Below, one piece after another: positions 40,190 to 48,710 of a DNA stretch of 64,000 nt. Source of the DNA: Sysuimicrobium calidum (GTDB lineage Bacteria; Sysuimicrobiota; Sysuimicrobiia; Sysuimicrobiales; Sysuimicrobiaceae); the NCBI GenBank assembly GCA_031459935.1, contig JAVKHN010000004.1:1-64000 (forward strand), given 5' to 3'. Every line of letters starts with the position of its first letter. Position 1 is the first letter of the stretch. A model generated the notes under the pieces. That model saw only the letters and a program-made list of their open reading frames with translations. It was not told the origin of the DNA and did not search any database. Both the position numbers and the translations under genes were made by a program.

Positions 40190-41434
40190 CTAGATGGCGC
40201 CCTCCGCCCGGAGACGCGCGATCTCCTCCGGCGAGTATCCCACCTCCCGGAGCACCGCCTCCATGTGCTGGCCCAATAGCGGCGGGGGCGTGCGCACCTC
40301 CCCGGGGGTCTCCGAGAGCTTCACCGGGACACCGGTCACGGTCACCTCTCCCGCCGTGGGGTGCGGCAGGCTCACCTTCATCCGCCGGTGGAGGGTCTGG
40401 GGATCCCGGAACACCTCGGAGATGGCGTAAATGGGGCCGTTGGGAACCCCGGCCTGGTCCAGAAGCTCCCGCCACTGGGCGGTGGTCCGTTCCCGGAACT
40501 GGGCCTCCAGCAGCGGGAGAAGCTCAGAGCGATGACGTACCCGATCCGCGTTCGTTCGGAACCGGGGATCCTCCCGGAGAGCCGGGGCCACCACCGCGCA
40601 GAACCGTTCCCAGATGCCTTCGCTCCCGACCGCCACGTTCAGGTATCCGTCCCGGGTGCGGAAGGCCTGGTAGGGAACCAGGTTGGGGTGGGCGGAACCC
40701 ATGCGCCGGGGGTCCTGGCCCGTGGCGAAGTAGTTGGCCGCGGCATAGGTGAGCCAGGCCACCTGCCCGTCGAGCAGGGCCGCGTCCACGTGTTGTCCTC
40801 TCCCTGTGCGCTCCCGTGCCCAGAGGGCCGCGAGGATGCCGTAGGCGGCGAACATCCCCGCCGCGATGTCCGCCACCGCCACACCCACCTTAACGGGCGG
40901 ACCCTCCTCCTCCCCCGTGATCCCCATGATCCCTCCCATGCCCTGGAGGATGAGGTCATAGGCGGGCTTTTCGCGGTACGGACCGTCCTGCCCGAAACCC
41001 GAGATGGAGCAGTACACCAGGCGCGGATACCGCTCGTGCAGCATGCGGTGGCCGAGGCCCAGCCGGTCCATCACCCCGGGCCGGAAGTTCTCCACCAGCA
41101 CGTCCGCCCGGGCGAGCAACCGGTGCAGGACCTGTAGCCCCCTGGGGTGCTTGAGGTTGAGGGTCACGGACTCCTTGTTGCGGTTCACGCTGAGGAAGTA
41201 AGCGCTCTCCCCGCCCAGGAACGGCGGCCCCCACCCACGGGTGTCGTCCCCGCCTTGTGGGGATTCGATCTTCACCACCCGGGCACCGAAGTCGGCCAGC
41301 ATCATGGTGCAGTAGGGGCCCGCGAGCGCCCGGGTAAGGTCCACCACGAGGATTCCCTCCAGCGGCCGCACACCAGCAGGATACACGATCCGGGCCGCAT
41401 CCTCCTGCGGCACAATGGGATCCTGGAGGTGCAT
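40190..41434 (-). CDS. class III CoA transferase (CaiB/BaiF family)
   Basis: The 414-residue protein has the family start PLEGILVVDLTRALAGPYCTMMLADFGARVVKIE and then GGDDTRGWGPPF, NRNKESVTLNLKHPRG, the catalytic aspartate in ENFRPGVMDRLG (Asp about 138), and QGMGGIMGITGE. Such enzymes move CoA between carboxylic acids, for example succinyl-CoA and a dicarboxylate or an aromatic acid. Substrate cannot be read from sequence. I place the start at ATG 41434, although the upstream frame is open to 41647 and the ribosome-binding site is weak. The start lies back to back with the SLOG gene. Confidence 0.87.
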   Translation of the reverse strand: MHLQDPIVPQEDAARIVYPAGVRPLEGILVVDLTRALAGPYCTMMLADFGARVVKIESPQGGDDTRGWGPPFLGGESAYFLSVNRNKESVTLNLKHPRGLQVLHRLLARADVLVENFRPGVMDRLGLGHRMLHERYPRLVYCSISGFGQDGPYREKPAYDLILQGMGGIMGITGEEEGPPVKVGVAVADIAAGMFAAYGILAALWARERTGRGQHVDAALLDGQVAWLTYAAANYFATGQDPRRMGSAHPNLVPYQAFRTRDGYLNVAVGSEGIWERFCAVVAPALREDPRFRTNADRVRHRSELLPLLEAQFRERTTAQWRELLDQAGVPNGPIYAISEVFRDPQTLHRRMKVSLPHPTAGEVTVTGVPVKLSETPGEVRTPPPLLGQHMEAVLREVGYSPEEIARLRAEGAI

Positions 41435-41942
41435 GGTGGAGGCGGGAGTGCAACCGGGACGGTTACGCATCGGGGTCGTGGGGGAGCGGGAGACCACGCC
41501 GCAGCTCTGGCAGGCGGCCCAGGCCGTGGGGCGGGAGATCGCGCGGCGGGGCGGGATCCTGATCTGCGGGGGCATGGGCGGGGTGATGGAGGCCGCCTCG
41601 AAAGGCGCCCGGGAAGCGGGAGGCGTGGTGGTGGGGATCCTACCCACGAATACGGAGCACGCGGGGAACCCCTACCTTACCATCCCCATCCCCACCGGTA
41701 TGGGGGAGGGGCGCAACGTGCTCGTGGTACGGGCCTCCCATGCCCTCATCGCCATCGGCGGGTGGTACGGGACCCTGGTGGAGATCGCGTACGCCCTGGC
41801 CCTGAAGGTCCCCGTGGTGGGGCTCCAGACGTGGCGGATCGAGCGGCCCGGGCTGGAGCACGATCCCATCCTGCGGGCCGGCGATCCCGTGGAGGCGGTG
41901 GAACTGGCATGGCGCGCGGCGATCGGAGGACGTTCCGAGTAG
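41433..41942 (+). CDS. SLOG/TIGR00725-type protein
   Basis: The 169-residue protein is a small Rossmann-like SLOG domain: LRIGVVGERE at the start, GGILICGGMGGVMEAASKGAREAGG with the nucleotide-binding GG motif, PTNTEHAGNPY, and IAIGGWYGTLVEIAYAL. The last motif differs from the PGGxGTxxE of cytokinin-producing LOG enzymes, so it is unlikely to make cytokinin. TIGR00725 proteins may bind a nucleotide. ATG 41433 is close (3 bases) to GGAGG; GTG 41448, 5 bases after another GGAGG, is an equally good start. Confidence 0.75.
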   Translation: MVEAGVQPGRLRIGVVGERETTPQLWQAAQAVGREIARRGGILICGGMGGVMEAASKGAREAGGVVVGILPTNTEHAGNPYLTIPIPTGMGEGRNVLVVRASHALIAIGGWYGTLVEIAYALALKVPVVGLQTWRIERPGLEHDPILRAGDPVEAVELAWRAAIGGRSE

Positions 41943-41970
41943 CTCTCAGCTCCCGTCCGGTTGACGGGCT

Positions 41971-41980
41971 GTGCTATGCT
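41971..41980 (+). promoter_or_regulatory. possible extended -10 promoter of the T-box transcript
   Basis: TGCTATGCT (41972-41980) has the form TG-n-TATnnT. It would start RNA near 41987, just before the T-box stem I. A TTGACG at 41961 is only 8 bases upstream, too close to act as its -35 box. Confidence 0.4.
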
Positions 41981-41989
41981 AACGGTAAA

Positions 41990-42268
41990 CCCGAGGACCG
42001 GGACGAGTAGGCCGGGCAAGGCACCTCAAGAGAGCCGCGGAAGGTGGGAGGCGGTGGTGGCCTGCCGGCGGAATGGACCCGCGAGGGGCGGCCCGAACGA
42101 CTGAGTTGGTCCAGTAGGCGCCGACGGGAGTCCTGCCCCGTGAACGTGGCAGGCGGGATCAGCTGAATCGGCCTGTCCCGAGAGGGCCGCCGGGGAAACC
42201 CGGCGGAAGGCGGGTGGCACCGCGGGAGAACCCCTCCCGTCCCAGCGGACGGGAGGGGTTTCTGTTTT
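41990..42268 (+). ncRNA. T-box leader, tryptophan-specific
   Basis: This leader holds the standard T-box parts. AGAGAG at about 42029 begins the stem I distal region. The specifier loop GAATGGACC has TGG (Trp) at 42074-42076. The T-box sequence GGGTGGCACCGCGGG (42212-42226) and a terminator follow. The tRNA-binding TGGC bulge is complementary to a GCCA 3' end, as in tRNA-Trp whose discriminator base is G; this supports the Trp reading. Uncharged tRNA-Trp would stabilise an antiterminator and allow transcription of tyrA and the trp genes. The stem boundaries are approximate. Confidence 0.88.
42229..42268 (+). terminator. intrinsic terminator of the T-box leader
   Basis: AACCCCTCCCGTCC (42229-42242) pairs with GGACGGGAGGGGTT (42247-42260) around CAGC, followed by TCTGTTTT. 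It lies 15 bases before the tyrA start. It competes with the antiterminator that holds the T-box sequence. Confidence 0.9.
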
Positions 42269-42283
42269 GGGATTCGGATCGAG

Positions 42284-43138
42284 ATGCGGGAAGCCGTGCG
42301 GTTCCAGGTGGCAGCCATCGTAGGCACCGGCCTCATCGGCGGGGCCCTGGGGATGGCCCTGCGCCAGCAGGGGTGCGCGCAGACCGTACTCGGCATCGAC
42401 CGGGATGCGCGGGCCGCTCAGCGGGCCGTGGAGCGGGGAGCCGTGGACGTGGCGAGCACGGATCTGGGCCGCCTCACGGAGGCGGAGATCGTCTTCCTGG
42501 CGATCCCCCCGGAGCAGGTGGTGGGGGTGGCCCGTGCGGCCCTCAGCTACTTGCGTCCCCACACCATCCTCACGGATACCGCGAGCGTGAAGGCCCCCAT
42601 CGTCTCCGCCTTGGAGCGCATCGCGCCGCCGGTGCGGTTCGTGGGGGGACACCCCATGGCGGGGAGCGAAGGACAGGGGATCGAGGCCGCGGATCCCGGA
42701 TTCCTCCGGAACCGACCGTACATCGTGACCCCTACGGGGTTCACGGACCGGGAGGCGGTGCACCGCCTGGTGGCTCTTGCCCAGGCGATCGGAATGCGAC
42801 CTGTGGTGATGCAGCCGGAGGTCCACGACCGGCTGGTGGCCCTCATCAGCCACCTCCCGTATCTGGTAGCGTGTGCGGTGGTCCTGACCGCCGCGGAGGA
42901 GCCCGAGTCCCTCGGGGTGGGCGGCCCCGTGTTCGGGGAACTGGCCCGGGTGGCCAGCAGCCCCCCGGGCCTGTGGGCCCAGATCCTCCGCCTGAACCGG
43001 GAGGAGGTCCGGCGGGCCCTGCGCGATCTGCGCGGGATCCTGGACCGGGTGGAACGCCGCCTGGAGGAGGACCAGCTCGAGGAGCTGCTGGAGCAGGCCC
43101 AGAACGCGGGCATGCGCGCACGGGAGCCCAGGCCATGA
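42284..43138 (+). CDS. tyrA: prephenate dehydrogenase
   Basis: TyrA oxidises prephenate to 4-hydroxyphenylpyruvate for tyrosine synthesis. The 284-residue protein has the NAD(P) fold AAIVGTGLIGGALGMAL (GxGxxG), LTDTASVKAPI, the HPMAGSEGQGIEAA substrate loop with the catalytic His, and a helical C-terminal dimer domain containing EVHDRLVALISHLPYL. It lacks the ACT domain of some orthologs. It is the first gene after the Trp T-box, which is odd because tyrosine itself is not read by that leader. The stop overlaps the trpE start (ATGA). Confidence 0.93.
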   Translation: MREAVRFQVAAIVGTGLIGGALGMALRQQGCAQTVLGIDRDARAAQRAVERGAVDVASTDLGRLTEAEIVFLAIPPEQVVGVARAALSYLRPHTILTDTASVKAPIVSALERIAPPVRFVGGHPMAGSEGQGIEAADPGFLRNRPYIVTPTGFTDREAVHRLVALAQAIGMRPVVMQPEVHDRLVALISHLPYLVACAVVLTAAEEPESLGVGGPVFGELARVASSPPGLWAQILRLNREEVRRALRDLRGILDRVERRLEEDQLEELLEQAQNAGMRAREPRP

Positions 43139-44607
43139 GGACCCTGGAGATCACCCCCGGACCCGTGGGATTCGAGGCGATGCTGCGCGAGGGGAATCTC
43201 GTGCCGGTCTCGTGTGAGCTCCTGGCGGACCTCGAGACGCCCATCTCCGCCTTCCTTAAGTTGCGGGACCTGCCGGACGCCTTCCTACTGGAGAGCGTGG
43301 AGGGCGGGGAGCGGCTGGGCCGCTACTCCTTTTTGGGAGCCCGTCCGAAGCTGGTGCTCACCTACGATGGCCGGGTGGTGCACTGCTCGGACGGCCGCAC
43401 CCTCCCAGGCCCCTTCCTCCCCGCGGCCCGGGAGGTCCTCCGGCCGTACCGTCAGGTCCCCGTCCCCGGGCTTCCCAGGTTCACGGGAGGGCTCGTGGGC
43501 TACCTGGGCTACGACCTCGTGCGGGACTGGGAACGGCTTCCCCACCGTCCCCCTGACGACCTCGGTCTTCCCGTCTGCCGCATGGGGCTGTTCGACACCG
43601 TGGTGGTCTTCGACCACGTGCGACGACGCATCCGGATCCTCGCGAACGCCTTCGCGGAGGAGGGGGCGAAAGCCGCTTACCGATCCGCCCGGGAGCGCAT
43701 GGAGGAGATCCTGGAGCGGCTGCACCGGCCGGTTCCGAGGTCCTCGTCGGAGCCCCGGCCGACACCGGAGGTCCGGTCCAACATGACCCGGGAAGCGTTT
43801 CTGGAGAAAGTGGCGCGCGGTCTCGCGTACGTCCGGGCAGGCGACATCTTCCAGGTCATCCTCTCCCAGCGGTTCACGCTCCCCGTGGCAGGTCTGGATC
43901 CCTTCCTCCTGTACCGGGCGGCCCGGGCCATCAATCCCTCGCCCTTCCTGTTCTACCTGGATTTCCCGACCGGGCAGCTGGCGGGCTCCTCTCCGGAGCT
44001 CCTGGTGCGGCTGGAGGGGGATCGGGTGATGATGCGGCCCATCGCGGGGACCCGGCCCCGGGGCCGCACGCAGGAGGAGGACGAGGCGCTGGAGGCGGAT
44101 CTGCGGGGAAGCGAGAAGGAACGCGCGGAGCACGTGATGCTGGTGGACCTCACCCGAAACGACCTGGGTCGCATCAGCCGCTATGGCACCGTGCGCACCA
44201 CAGAGCTCATGGTGGTGGAGCGGTACTCCCACGTGATGCACCTGGTGAGCACCGTCCAGGGTACCCTGCAACCGGGCCGCGACGCCCTGGACGTGCTGCA
44301 GGCGGTCTTCCCGCACGGCACGGTGTCCGGGGCCCCCAAGGTGCGGGCCATGGAGATCATCGACGAGCTAGAACCCGTGGCCCGGGGGCCGTACGCGGGC
44401 GCGGTGGGCTACGTGGCCTTCTCAGGCGCCCTGGACACCTGCATCACCATCCGCACCCTGGTGGTGCGGGACGGGGTGGCCTACGTGCAGGCGGGAGCGG
44501 GCATCGTGGCGGACTCGGATCCGGAGACGGAGTACCGGGAGTGCGTGAGCAAGGCGGAGGCCCTGGTGCGGGCGGTGGAGCTGGCGTGCACGGGAGGGGT
44601 GGGATGA
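43135..44607 (+). CDS. trpE: anthranilate synthase component I
   Basis: The 490-residue subunit makes anthranilate from chorismate with TrpG. The N-terminal region includes the LLESVEGGERLGRYSFLG tryptophan-binding segment, so feedback inhibition is likely. The chorismate-binding domain shows VRAGDIFQVILSQRF, FYLDFPTGQLAGSSPELLV, MRPIAGTRPRG, LVDLTRNDLGRI and HGTVSGAPKVRAME. PABA synthase PabB differs in the PIKGT motif, which here is PIAGT, so TrpE is the better call. The ATG overlaps the tyrA stop and the stop overlaps trpG. Confidence 0.96.
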   Translation: MRTLEITPGPVGFEAMLREGNLVPVSCELLADLETPISAFLKLRDLPDAFLLESVEGGERLGRYSFLGARPKLVLTYDGRVVHCSDGRTLPGPFLPAAREVLRPYRQVPVPGLPRFTGGLVGYLGYDLVRDWERLPHRPPDDLGLPVCRMGLFDTVVVFDHVRRRIRILANAFAEEGAKAAYRSARERMEEILERLHRPVPRSSSEPRPTPEVRSNMTREAFLEKVARGLAYVRAGDIFQVILSQRFTLPVAGLDPFLLYRAARAINPSPFLFYLDFPTGQLAGSSPELLVRLEGDRVMMRPIAGTRPRGRTQEEDEALEADLRGSEKERAEHVMLVDLTRNDLGRISRYGTVRTTELMVVERYSHVMHLVSTVQGTLQPGRDALDVLQAVFPHGTVSGAPKVRAMEIIDELEPVARGPYAGAVGYVAFSGALDTCITIRTLVVRDGVAYVQAGAGIVADSDPETEYRECVSKAEALVRAVELACTGGVG

Positions 44608-45218
44608 TCCTGGTTGTGGACAACTACGACTCCTTCGCCTACAACCTCGTGCAGTACCTGGGCGAACTCGGGGCAGAGGTGGCGGTCTACCGGAACGACG
44701 CCATCTCTGTGGAGGAGATGGCGCAGCTGCAACCCGAGGCCATCGTGATCTCTCCCGGACCCTGCACCCCCAACGAGGCAGGCGTCAGCAACGACGTGCT
44801 GGTTTGTCTGTCTGACCGGATCCCGGTCCTGGGGGTGTGTCTCGGACACCAGTGCATCGGGCAGTGCTTCGGAGGACGGGTGGGGCTTGCCCCGCGGCCC
44901 GTGCACGGCAAGACCTCCCGGATCTCCCACGACGGCCGCACCATCTTCCGGGGACTGCCTTCCCCCTTCGTGGCCACCCGCTACCACTCCCTGGTGGTGT
45001 ACGAGGAGGATCTGCCGGGTGTGCTGGAGATCTCCGCCCGCAACGAGGAGGGCCTCATCATGGGGCTGCGGCATCGCCATCGGCCGGTGGAGGGCGTGCA
45101 GTTCCATCCGGAGTCCATCCTCACGGAGCACGGCAAGGCGCTGCTGCGCAACTTCCTGAGTCTCGTGCGCGACTGGCACCGCACGGGCAGATGGGGCGTG
45201 CAGGAGGGAGGATCATGA
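44604..45218 (+). CDS. trpG: anthranilate synthase component II (glutamine amidotransferase)
   Basis: The 204-residue class I amidotransferase passes ammonia to TrpE. The start MILVVDNYDSFAYNLVQYL is characteristic of TrpG/PabA. SPGPCTPNEAG, the catalytic cysteine in GVCLGHQ (Cys near 79) and the HPESI His/Glu pair near 168 complete the triad. It is joined to trpE and trpD by ATGA overlaps. In other genomes this subunit also serves folate synthesis. That may hold here too, as no separate pabA is in the window. Confidence 0.95.
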   Translation: MILVVDNYDSFAYNLVQYLGELGAEVAVYRNDAISVEEMAQLQPEAIVISPGPCTPNEAGVSNDVLVCLSDRIPVLGVCLGHQCIGQCFGGRVGLAPRPVHGKTSRISHDGRTIFRGLPSPFVATRYHSLVVYEEDLPGVLEISARNEEGLIMGLRHRHRPVEGVQFHPESILTEHGKALLRNFLSLVRDWHRTGRWGVQEGGS

Positions 45219-46240
45219 TCCGGGAGGCGATTCGGAAGACGGTGGAAGGGGCTTCCCTCTCCGCGGAGGAGGCGGAGCGGGTCATGGGCGAGATCATGGA
45301 TGGGGAGGCCACCCCGGCCCAGATCGCGGCCCTGGTGGTGGCCCTGCGCATGAAGGGCGAGACGGTGGAGGAGATGAGCGGGTTCGCCCGGGCCATGCGG
45401 ATGAGGGCACAGCGCATCACACCACGCGTCCCCGTCCTGGTGGACACCTGCGGCACGGGTGGAGACGGAGCCCGCACCTTCAACATCTCCACCACCGCGG
45501 CCTTCGTGGTGGCCGGTGCGGGCGTGGCGGTGGCCAAGCACGGAAACCGCGCGGTCAGCAGCGCCTGCGGGAGCGCGGACGTCCTGGAGGCCCTGGGGCT
45601 TCCCGCGGATGCGGAGCCCGTGCGGGTGCAGGAGGCCATCGAGCGGATCGGTCTCGGGTTTCTCTTCGCGCCCCGGTTCCACCCCGCCATGCGGCACGCG
45701 GTGGGGCCGCGGCGGGAGATCGGGATCCGCACCGTCTTCAACGTCCTGGGACCCCTCACCAACCCCGCAGGTGCCCGACGGCAGGTGATCGGGGTGTACG
45801 ACCCGCGGCTCGTGGAGCCGCTCGCCCTGGTGGCCCGGGAGCTCGGGGCCGAACACGCCTTCGTGGTGCACGGGGACGGTCTGGATGAGCTCACCACCAC
45901 GGGCCCCACGTGGGTGGCGGAGGTGCGGGACGGCCGGGTGCACACCTTCGAGCTGATGCCCGAGCAGGTGGACCTTCCGCGGGCGCCTCAAGAGGCGCTC
46001 CGGGGCGGCGACGCCCAGCACAACGCGCGGCTGGTGGAGCGCGTCCTGCAGGGGGAGCGGGGACCCCGCCGGGACGTGGTGCTGCTGAACGCGGCCGCCG
46101 CGCTGGTGGCCGCGGGAGCTGCAGAGGACCTCCGGGAGGGGATCGCCCGGGCCGTGGAGGCGATTGACTCCGGGGCGGCTGAGGCGAAGCTCGCGGCCCT
46201 GCGGGCTTACTTCGGAGCTCAGGCGGGAGCTGTGGGATGA
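45215..46240 (+). CDS. trpD: anthranilate phosphoribosyltransferase
   Basis: TrpD attaches phosphoribosyl to anthranilate. The 341-residue protein has an N-terminal helical domain (1-70) and the nucleoside phosphorylase-like core with DTCGTGGDGARTFNISTTAAFV (the PRPP-binding glycine loop), KHGNRAVSSACGSADVLEALG, and GPLTNPA. All are invariant family motifs. The operon order follows pathway order up to trpC. Start ATG overlaps the trpG stop, and its stop overlaps the trpC start. Confidence 0.96.
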   Translation: MIREAIRKTVEGASLSAEEAERVMGEIMDGEATPAQIAALVVALRMKGETVEEMSGFARAMRMRAQRITPRVPVLVDTCGTGGDGARTFNISTTAAFVVAGAGVAVAKHGNRAVSSACGSADVLEALGLPADAEPVRVQEAIERIGLGFLFAPRFHPAMRHAVGPRREIGIRTVFNVLGPLTNPAGARRQVIGVYDPRLVEPLALVARELGAEHAFVVHGDGLDELTTTGPTWVAEVRDGRVHTFELMPEQVDLPRAPQEALRGGDAQHNARLVERVLQGERGPRRDVVLLNAAAALVAAGAAEDLREGIARAVEAIDSGAAEAKLAALRAYFGAQAGAVG

Positions 46241-47025
46241 ACCTCCTCCAGGAGATCGTGCGGCACAAGCGACAGGAGCTCGCGCAGGCGCAGGCCACCT
46301 GCCCCGAAGCGGAGGTGAGGGCCCGGGCGCTCTCCGCACCCTCTACCCGGGACTTCGCCTTGGCCCTGCGCGGACGGGGGATCGCGGTGATCGCGGAGCT
46401 GAAGGCCGCCTCACCCTCTGTAGGCGTGATCCGGCGGGAGCTGGACCCCGTGGCCCTTGCCCGGGCGTATGCGGCGGGCGGCGCGGATGCCCTCTCCGTC
46501 CTCACGGACCGCCACTTCTTCCGGGGCGATCCGGAGCACCTGCGGGCCGCCCGGGAGGCTACCCGGCTTCCGGTCCTCCGTAAGGACTTCACCCTGGAGC
46601 CCTACCACGTGTACGAGGCGCGGGCCCTGGGCGCGGACGCGGTGCTCCTCATTGCCGCCGTCCTGGACGATGGGCGGCTCCGGGAGCTCCGGGAGCTCGC
46701 GGAGGAGTTGGGGATGGCGGCGGTGGTGGAGGTCCATACGGAGGAGGAGGTGGAGCGCGCCCTGCACAGCAAAGCCCGCATCATCGGGATCAACAACCGC
46801 GACCTCCGCACCTTCCGGGTGGATCTCGAGACCACCTTCCGGCTCCGGCCCCGCATCCCCGACGGGATCCTGGTGGTGAGCGAGAGCGGCATCGAGCACC
46901 CGGAGCAGGTCCGTGCCCTGCAGGCCGCGGGGGTGGACGCGGTACTGGTGGGCACGGCACTGCTGGCCGCTCCGGACCCTGAGGCGAAGCTGCGGGCGCT
47001 GCGTCCGAGTTACGTCAGGGGATGA
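46237..47025 (+). CDS. trpC: indole-3-glycerol-phosphate synthase
   Basis: TrpC closes the indole ring. The 262-residue TIM barrel has the family motifs IAVIAELKAASPSVGVIRRELDP (catalytic Lys and Glu region), LRKDFTLEPYHVYEARALGADAVLLI, EVHTEEEVERAL, IGINNRDLRTF and SESGIEHPEQV. It is a single-function enzyme, not fused to TrpF, which lies two genes downstream. A short gap of 12 bases separates it from trpS. Confidence 0.96.
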   Translation: MNLLQEIVRHKRQELAQAQATCPEAEVRARALSAPSTRDFALALRGRGIAVIAELKAASPSVGVIRRELDPVALARAYAAGGADALSVLTDRHFFRGDPEHLRAAREATRLPVLRKDFTLEPYHVYEARALGADAVLLIAAVLDDGRLRELRELAEELGMAAVVEVHTEEEVERALHSKARIIGINNRDLRTFRVDLETTFRLRPRIPDGILVVSESGIEHPEQVRALQAAGVDAVLVGTALLAAPDPEAKLRALRPSYVRG

Positions 47026-47037
47026 GGAGGGATGGAG

Positions 47038-48081
47038 ATGGCCCAGAACGTGCAGACGGTGGAGCGCGGGCGGCCCGATGCGGTGCCACGCCAGACGGTG
47101 CGGGTGTTCTCCGGGATCCAGCCCACGGGACTGGTGCACATCGGAAACTACGTGGGGGCCATCCGACAGTGGGTGGAGCTGCAGGCCCAGTACGAGTCGT
47201 ACTTCTGCATCGTGGACCTCCACGCCATCACCGTGCCGTACAAGCCGGAGGAGATGCAGCGCCGGATCCTGGAGGCGGCCGCGGCCAACATCGCGGCGGG
47301 GATTGACCCGGAGCGGTCCGTGCTGTTCGTGCAGTCCCACGTGCACCAGCACTGCGAGCTCATGTGGCTCCTCACCACCCTCACCCCCGTGGGACAGCTG
47401 GAGCGGATGACCCAGTACAAGGAAAAGGCCCGCCAGGCCCGGGGTGGGGTGATGGCGGGGCTGTTGAACTATCCTGTCCTCCAGGCGGCGGACGTGCTCC
47501 TGTACAAGGCAAACCTCGTCCCCGTGGGCGAGGACCAGCTGCAGCACATCGAGCTCATGAGGGACCTCGCGGAGCGGTTCAACAAGCAGTTCGGGGAGAC
47601 GTTCCCGCTTCCGGAGGCCCGGCTCACCAGGGGTGCCCGGATCATGGCCCTCAACGACCCCACGAAGAAGATGAGCAAGAGCATCCCCGGAAGTTACATC
47701 GCGCTTGCGGACGATCCGGAGGAGATCCGGCGCAAGGTACGGGCCGCGGTGACGGATCCCGGCCCACCCGCGCGCGGGGCCCGGCTGGAGGACGCAAGCC
47801 CCGGGGTCCAGAACCTCTTCACCCTGCTGGAGGTCTTCGGCCCCGAGCACTACCTCCGCTTCCGGGAGGCGTACGAGTCCGGCACCATCCGCTACAGCGA
47901 GCTCAAGCAGGTCCTGGCGGAGGCCATCGTCGAGCGGCTGGATCCCATCCGCCGGCGCTATCACGAGCTCCTGCGTCGCCCCGGGCTGCTCTACGAGGTC
48001 CTGGTGGAGGGCGCCAAGCGGGCCCGGCCAGTGGCGGAGGCCACCATGGCGGAAGTCTACCGGAAGATGGGACTGCGATGA
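47038..48081 (+). CDS. trpS: tryptophanyl-tRNA synthetase, inside the trp operon
   Basis: The 347-residue class I synthetase charges tRNA-Trp. The HIGH motif is HIGNY near 33 and the KMSKS motif is exact near 212. Between them lie VDLHAITVPY and GLLNYPVLQAADVLLY, as in bacterial TrpRS. I chose ATG 47038, 7 bases after GAGGAGG; ATG 47032 is only 1 base from it. The gene sits between trpC and trpF, so the Trp T-box controls both supply of tryptophan and its loading. Its product determines the charging that the T-box senses. Confidence 0.94.
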   Translation: MAQNVQTVERGRPDAVPRQTVRVFSGIQPTGLVHIGNYVGAIRQWVELQAQYESYFCIVDLHAITVPYKPEEMQRRILEAAAANIAAGIDPERSVLFVQSHVHQHCELMWLLTTLTPVGQLERMTQYKEKARQARGGVMAGLLNYPVLQAADVLLYKANLVPVGEDQLQHIELMRDLAERFNKQFGETFPLPEARLTRGARIMALNDPTKKMSKSIPGSYIALADDPEEIRRKVRAAVTDPGPPARGARLEDASPGVQNLFTLLEVFGPEHYLRFREAYESGTIRYSELKQVLAEAIVERLDPIRRRYHELLRRPGLLYEVLVEGAKRARPVAEATMAEVYRKMGLR

Positions 48082-48710
48082 CGCGGGTGAAGATCTGCGG
48101 GATCCGAACGGTGGAGGAGGCCCGCGCCGCCGCGGAGGCGGGTGCGGACGCGGTGGGGTTCGTGTTCTGGCCCCGCAGCCGCCGCTATGTGGAGCCCGAG
48201 ATGGCGGCCCGCATCGCCCAGGCCCTTCCGCCCTTCCTGGTGCGGGTGGGGGTGTTCGTCAACGAGCCACCGGAGCGGGTGGAGGAGATCGCCGCATGCG
48301 TAGGTCTGGACGCGGTGCAGCTCCACGGAGACGAGCCGCCGGAGGTGTGTGCCCGCCTCCGGCGGAGGGTCATCAAGGCCATCCGGATCCGCGATGGGAG
48401 AAGCCTGGAGGCCGCGGCGGACTATCCGGTGAGTGCGCTCCTCCTGGACACGTACGTCCCCGAGACCTACGGAGGCACGGGCAGGACCTTCGACTGGTCC
48501 CTGGTGGAGGCGGTCCGGCATCTGGACCGTCCCCTCCTCCTCTCCGGCGGTCTCAATCCCGAGAATGTGGCCGAGGCCATTCGGCGGGTGCGGCCGTACG
48601 GGGTGGATGCCAGCAGCGGCGTGGAAACCGATGGGCGCAAGGATCCCGAGAAGATCTGTGCGTTCGTGGCTGCGGTGCGGCGCGCGGATGCGGAGAGGGG
48701 GAAGCCATGA
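48078..48710 (+). CDS. trpF: phosphoribosylanthranilate isomerase
   Basis: TrpF performs the Amadori rearrangement of phosphoribosylanthranilate. The 210-residue TIM barrel starts VKICGIRTVEEA with the catalytic Cys, and continues VGFVFWPRSRRYV, VGVFVNEP, VQLHGDEP, a LLLDT strand with the general acid Asp, LLSGGLNPENVAEAI and VDASSGVETDGRKD. The ATG overlaps the trpS stop and the stop overlaps trpB. Its position after trpS rather than after trpD is the unusual point. Confidence 0.95.
   Translation: MTRVKICGIRTVEEARAAAEAGADAVGFVFWPRSRRYVEPEMAARIAQALPPFLVRVGVFVNEPPERVEEIAACVGLDAVQLHGDEPPEVCARLRRRVIKAIRIRDGRSLEAAADYPVSALLLDTYVPETYGGTGRTFDWSLVEAVRHLDRPLLLSGGLNPENVAEAIRRVRPYGVDASSGVETDGRKDPEKICAFVAAVRRADAERGKP

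Noticed and set aside
41961..41966. TTGACG as a -35 box of the T-box transcript
   Set aside because: The best -10 element is only 8 bases away. No -10 box appears at 17 bases.
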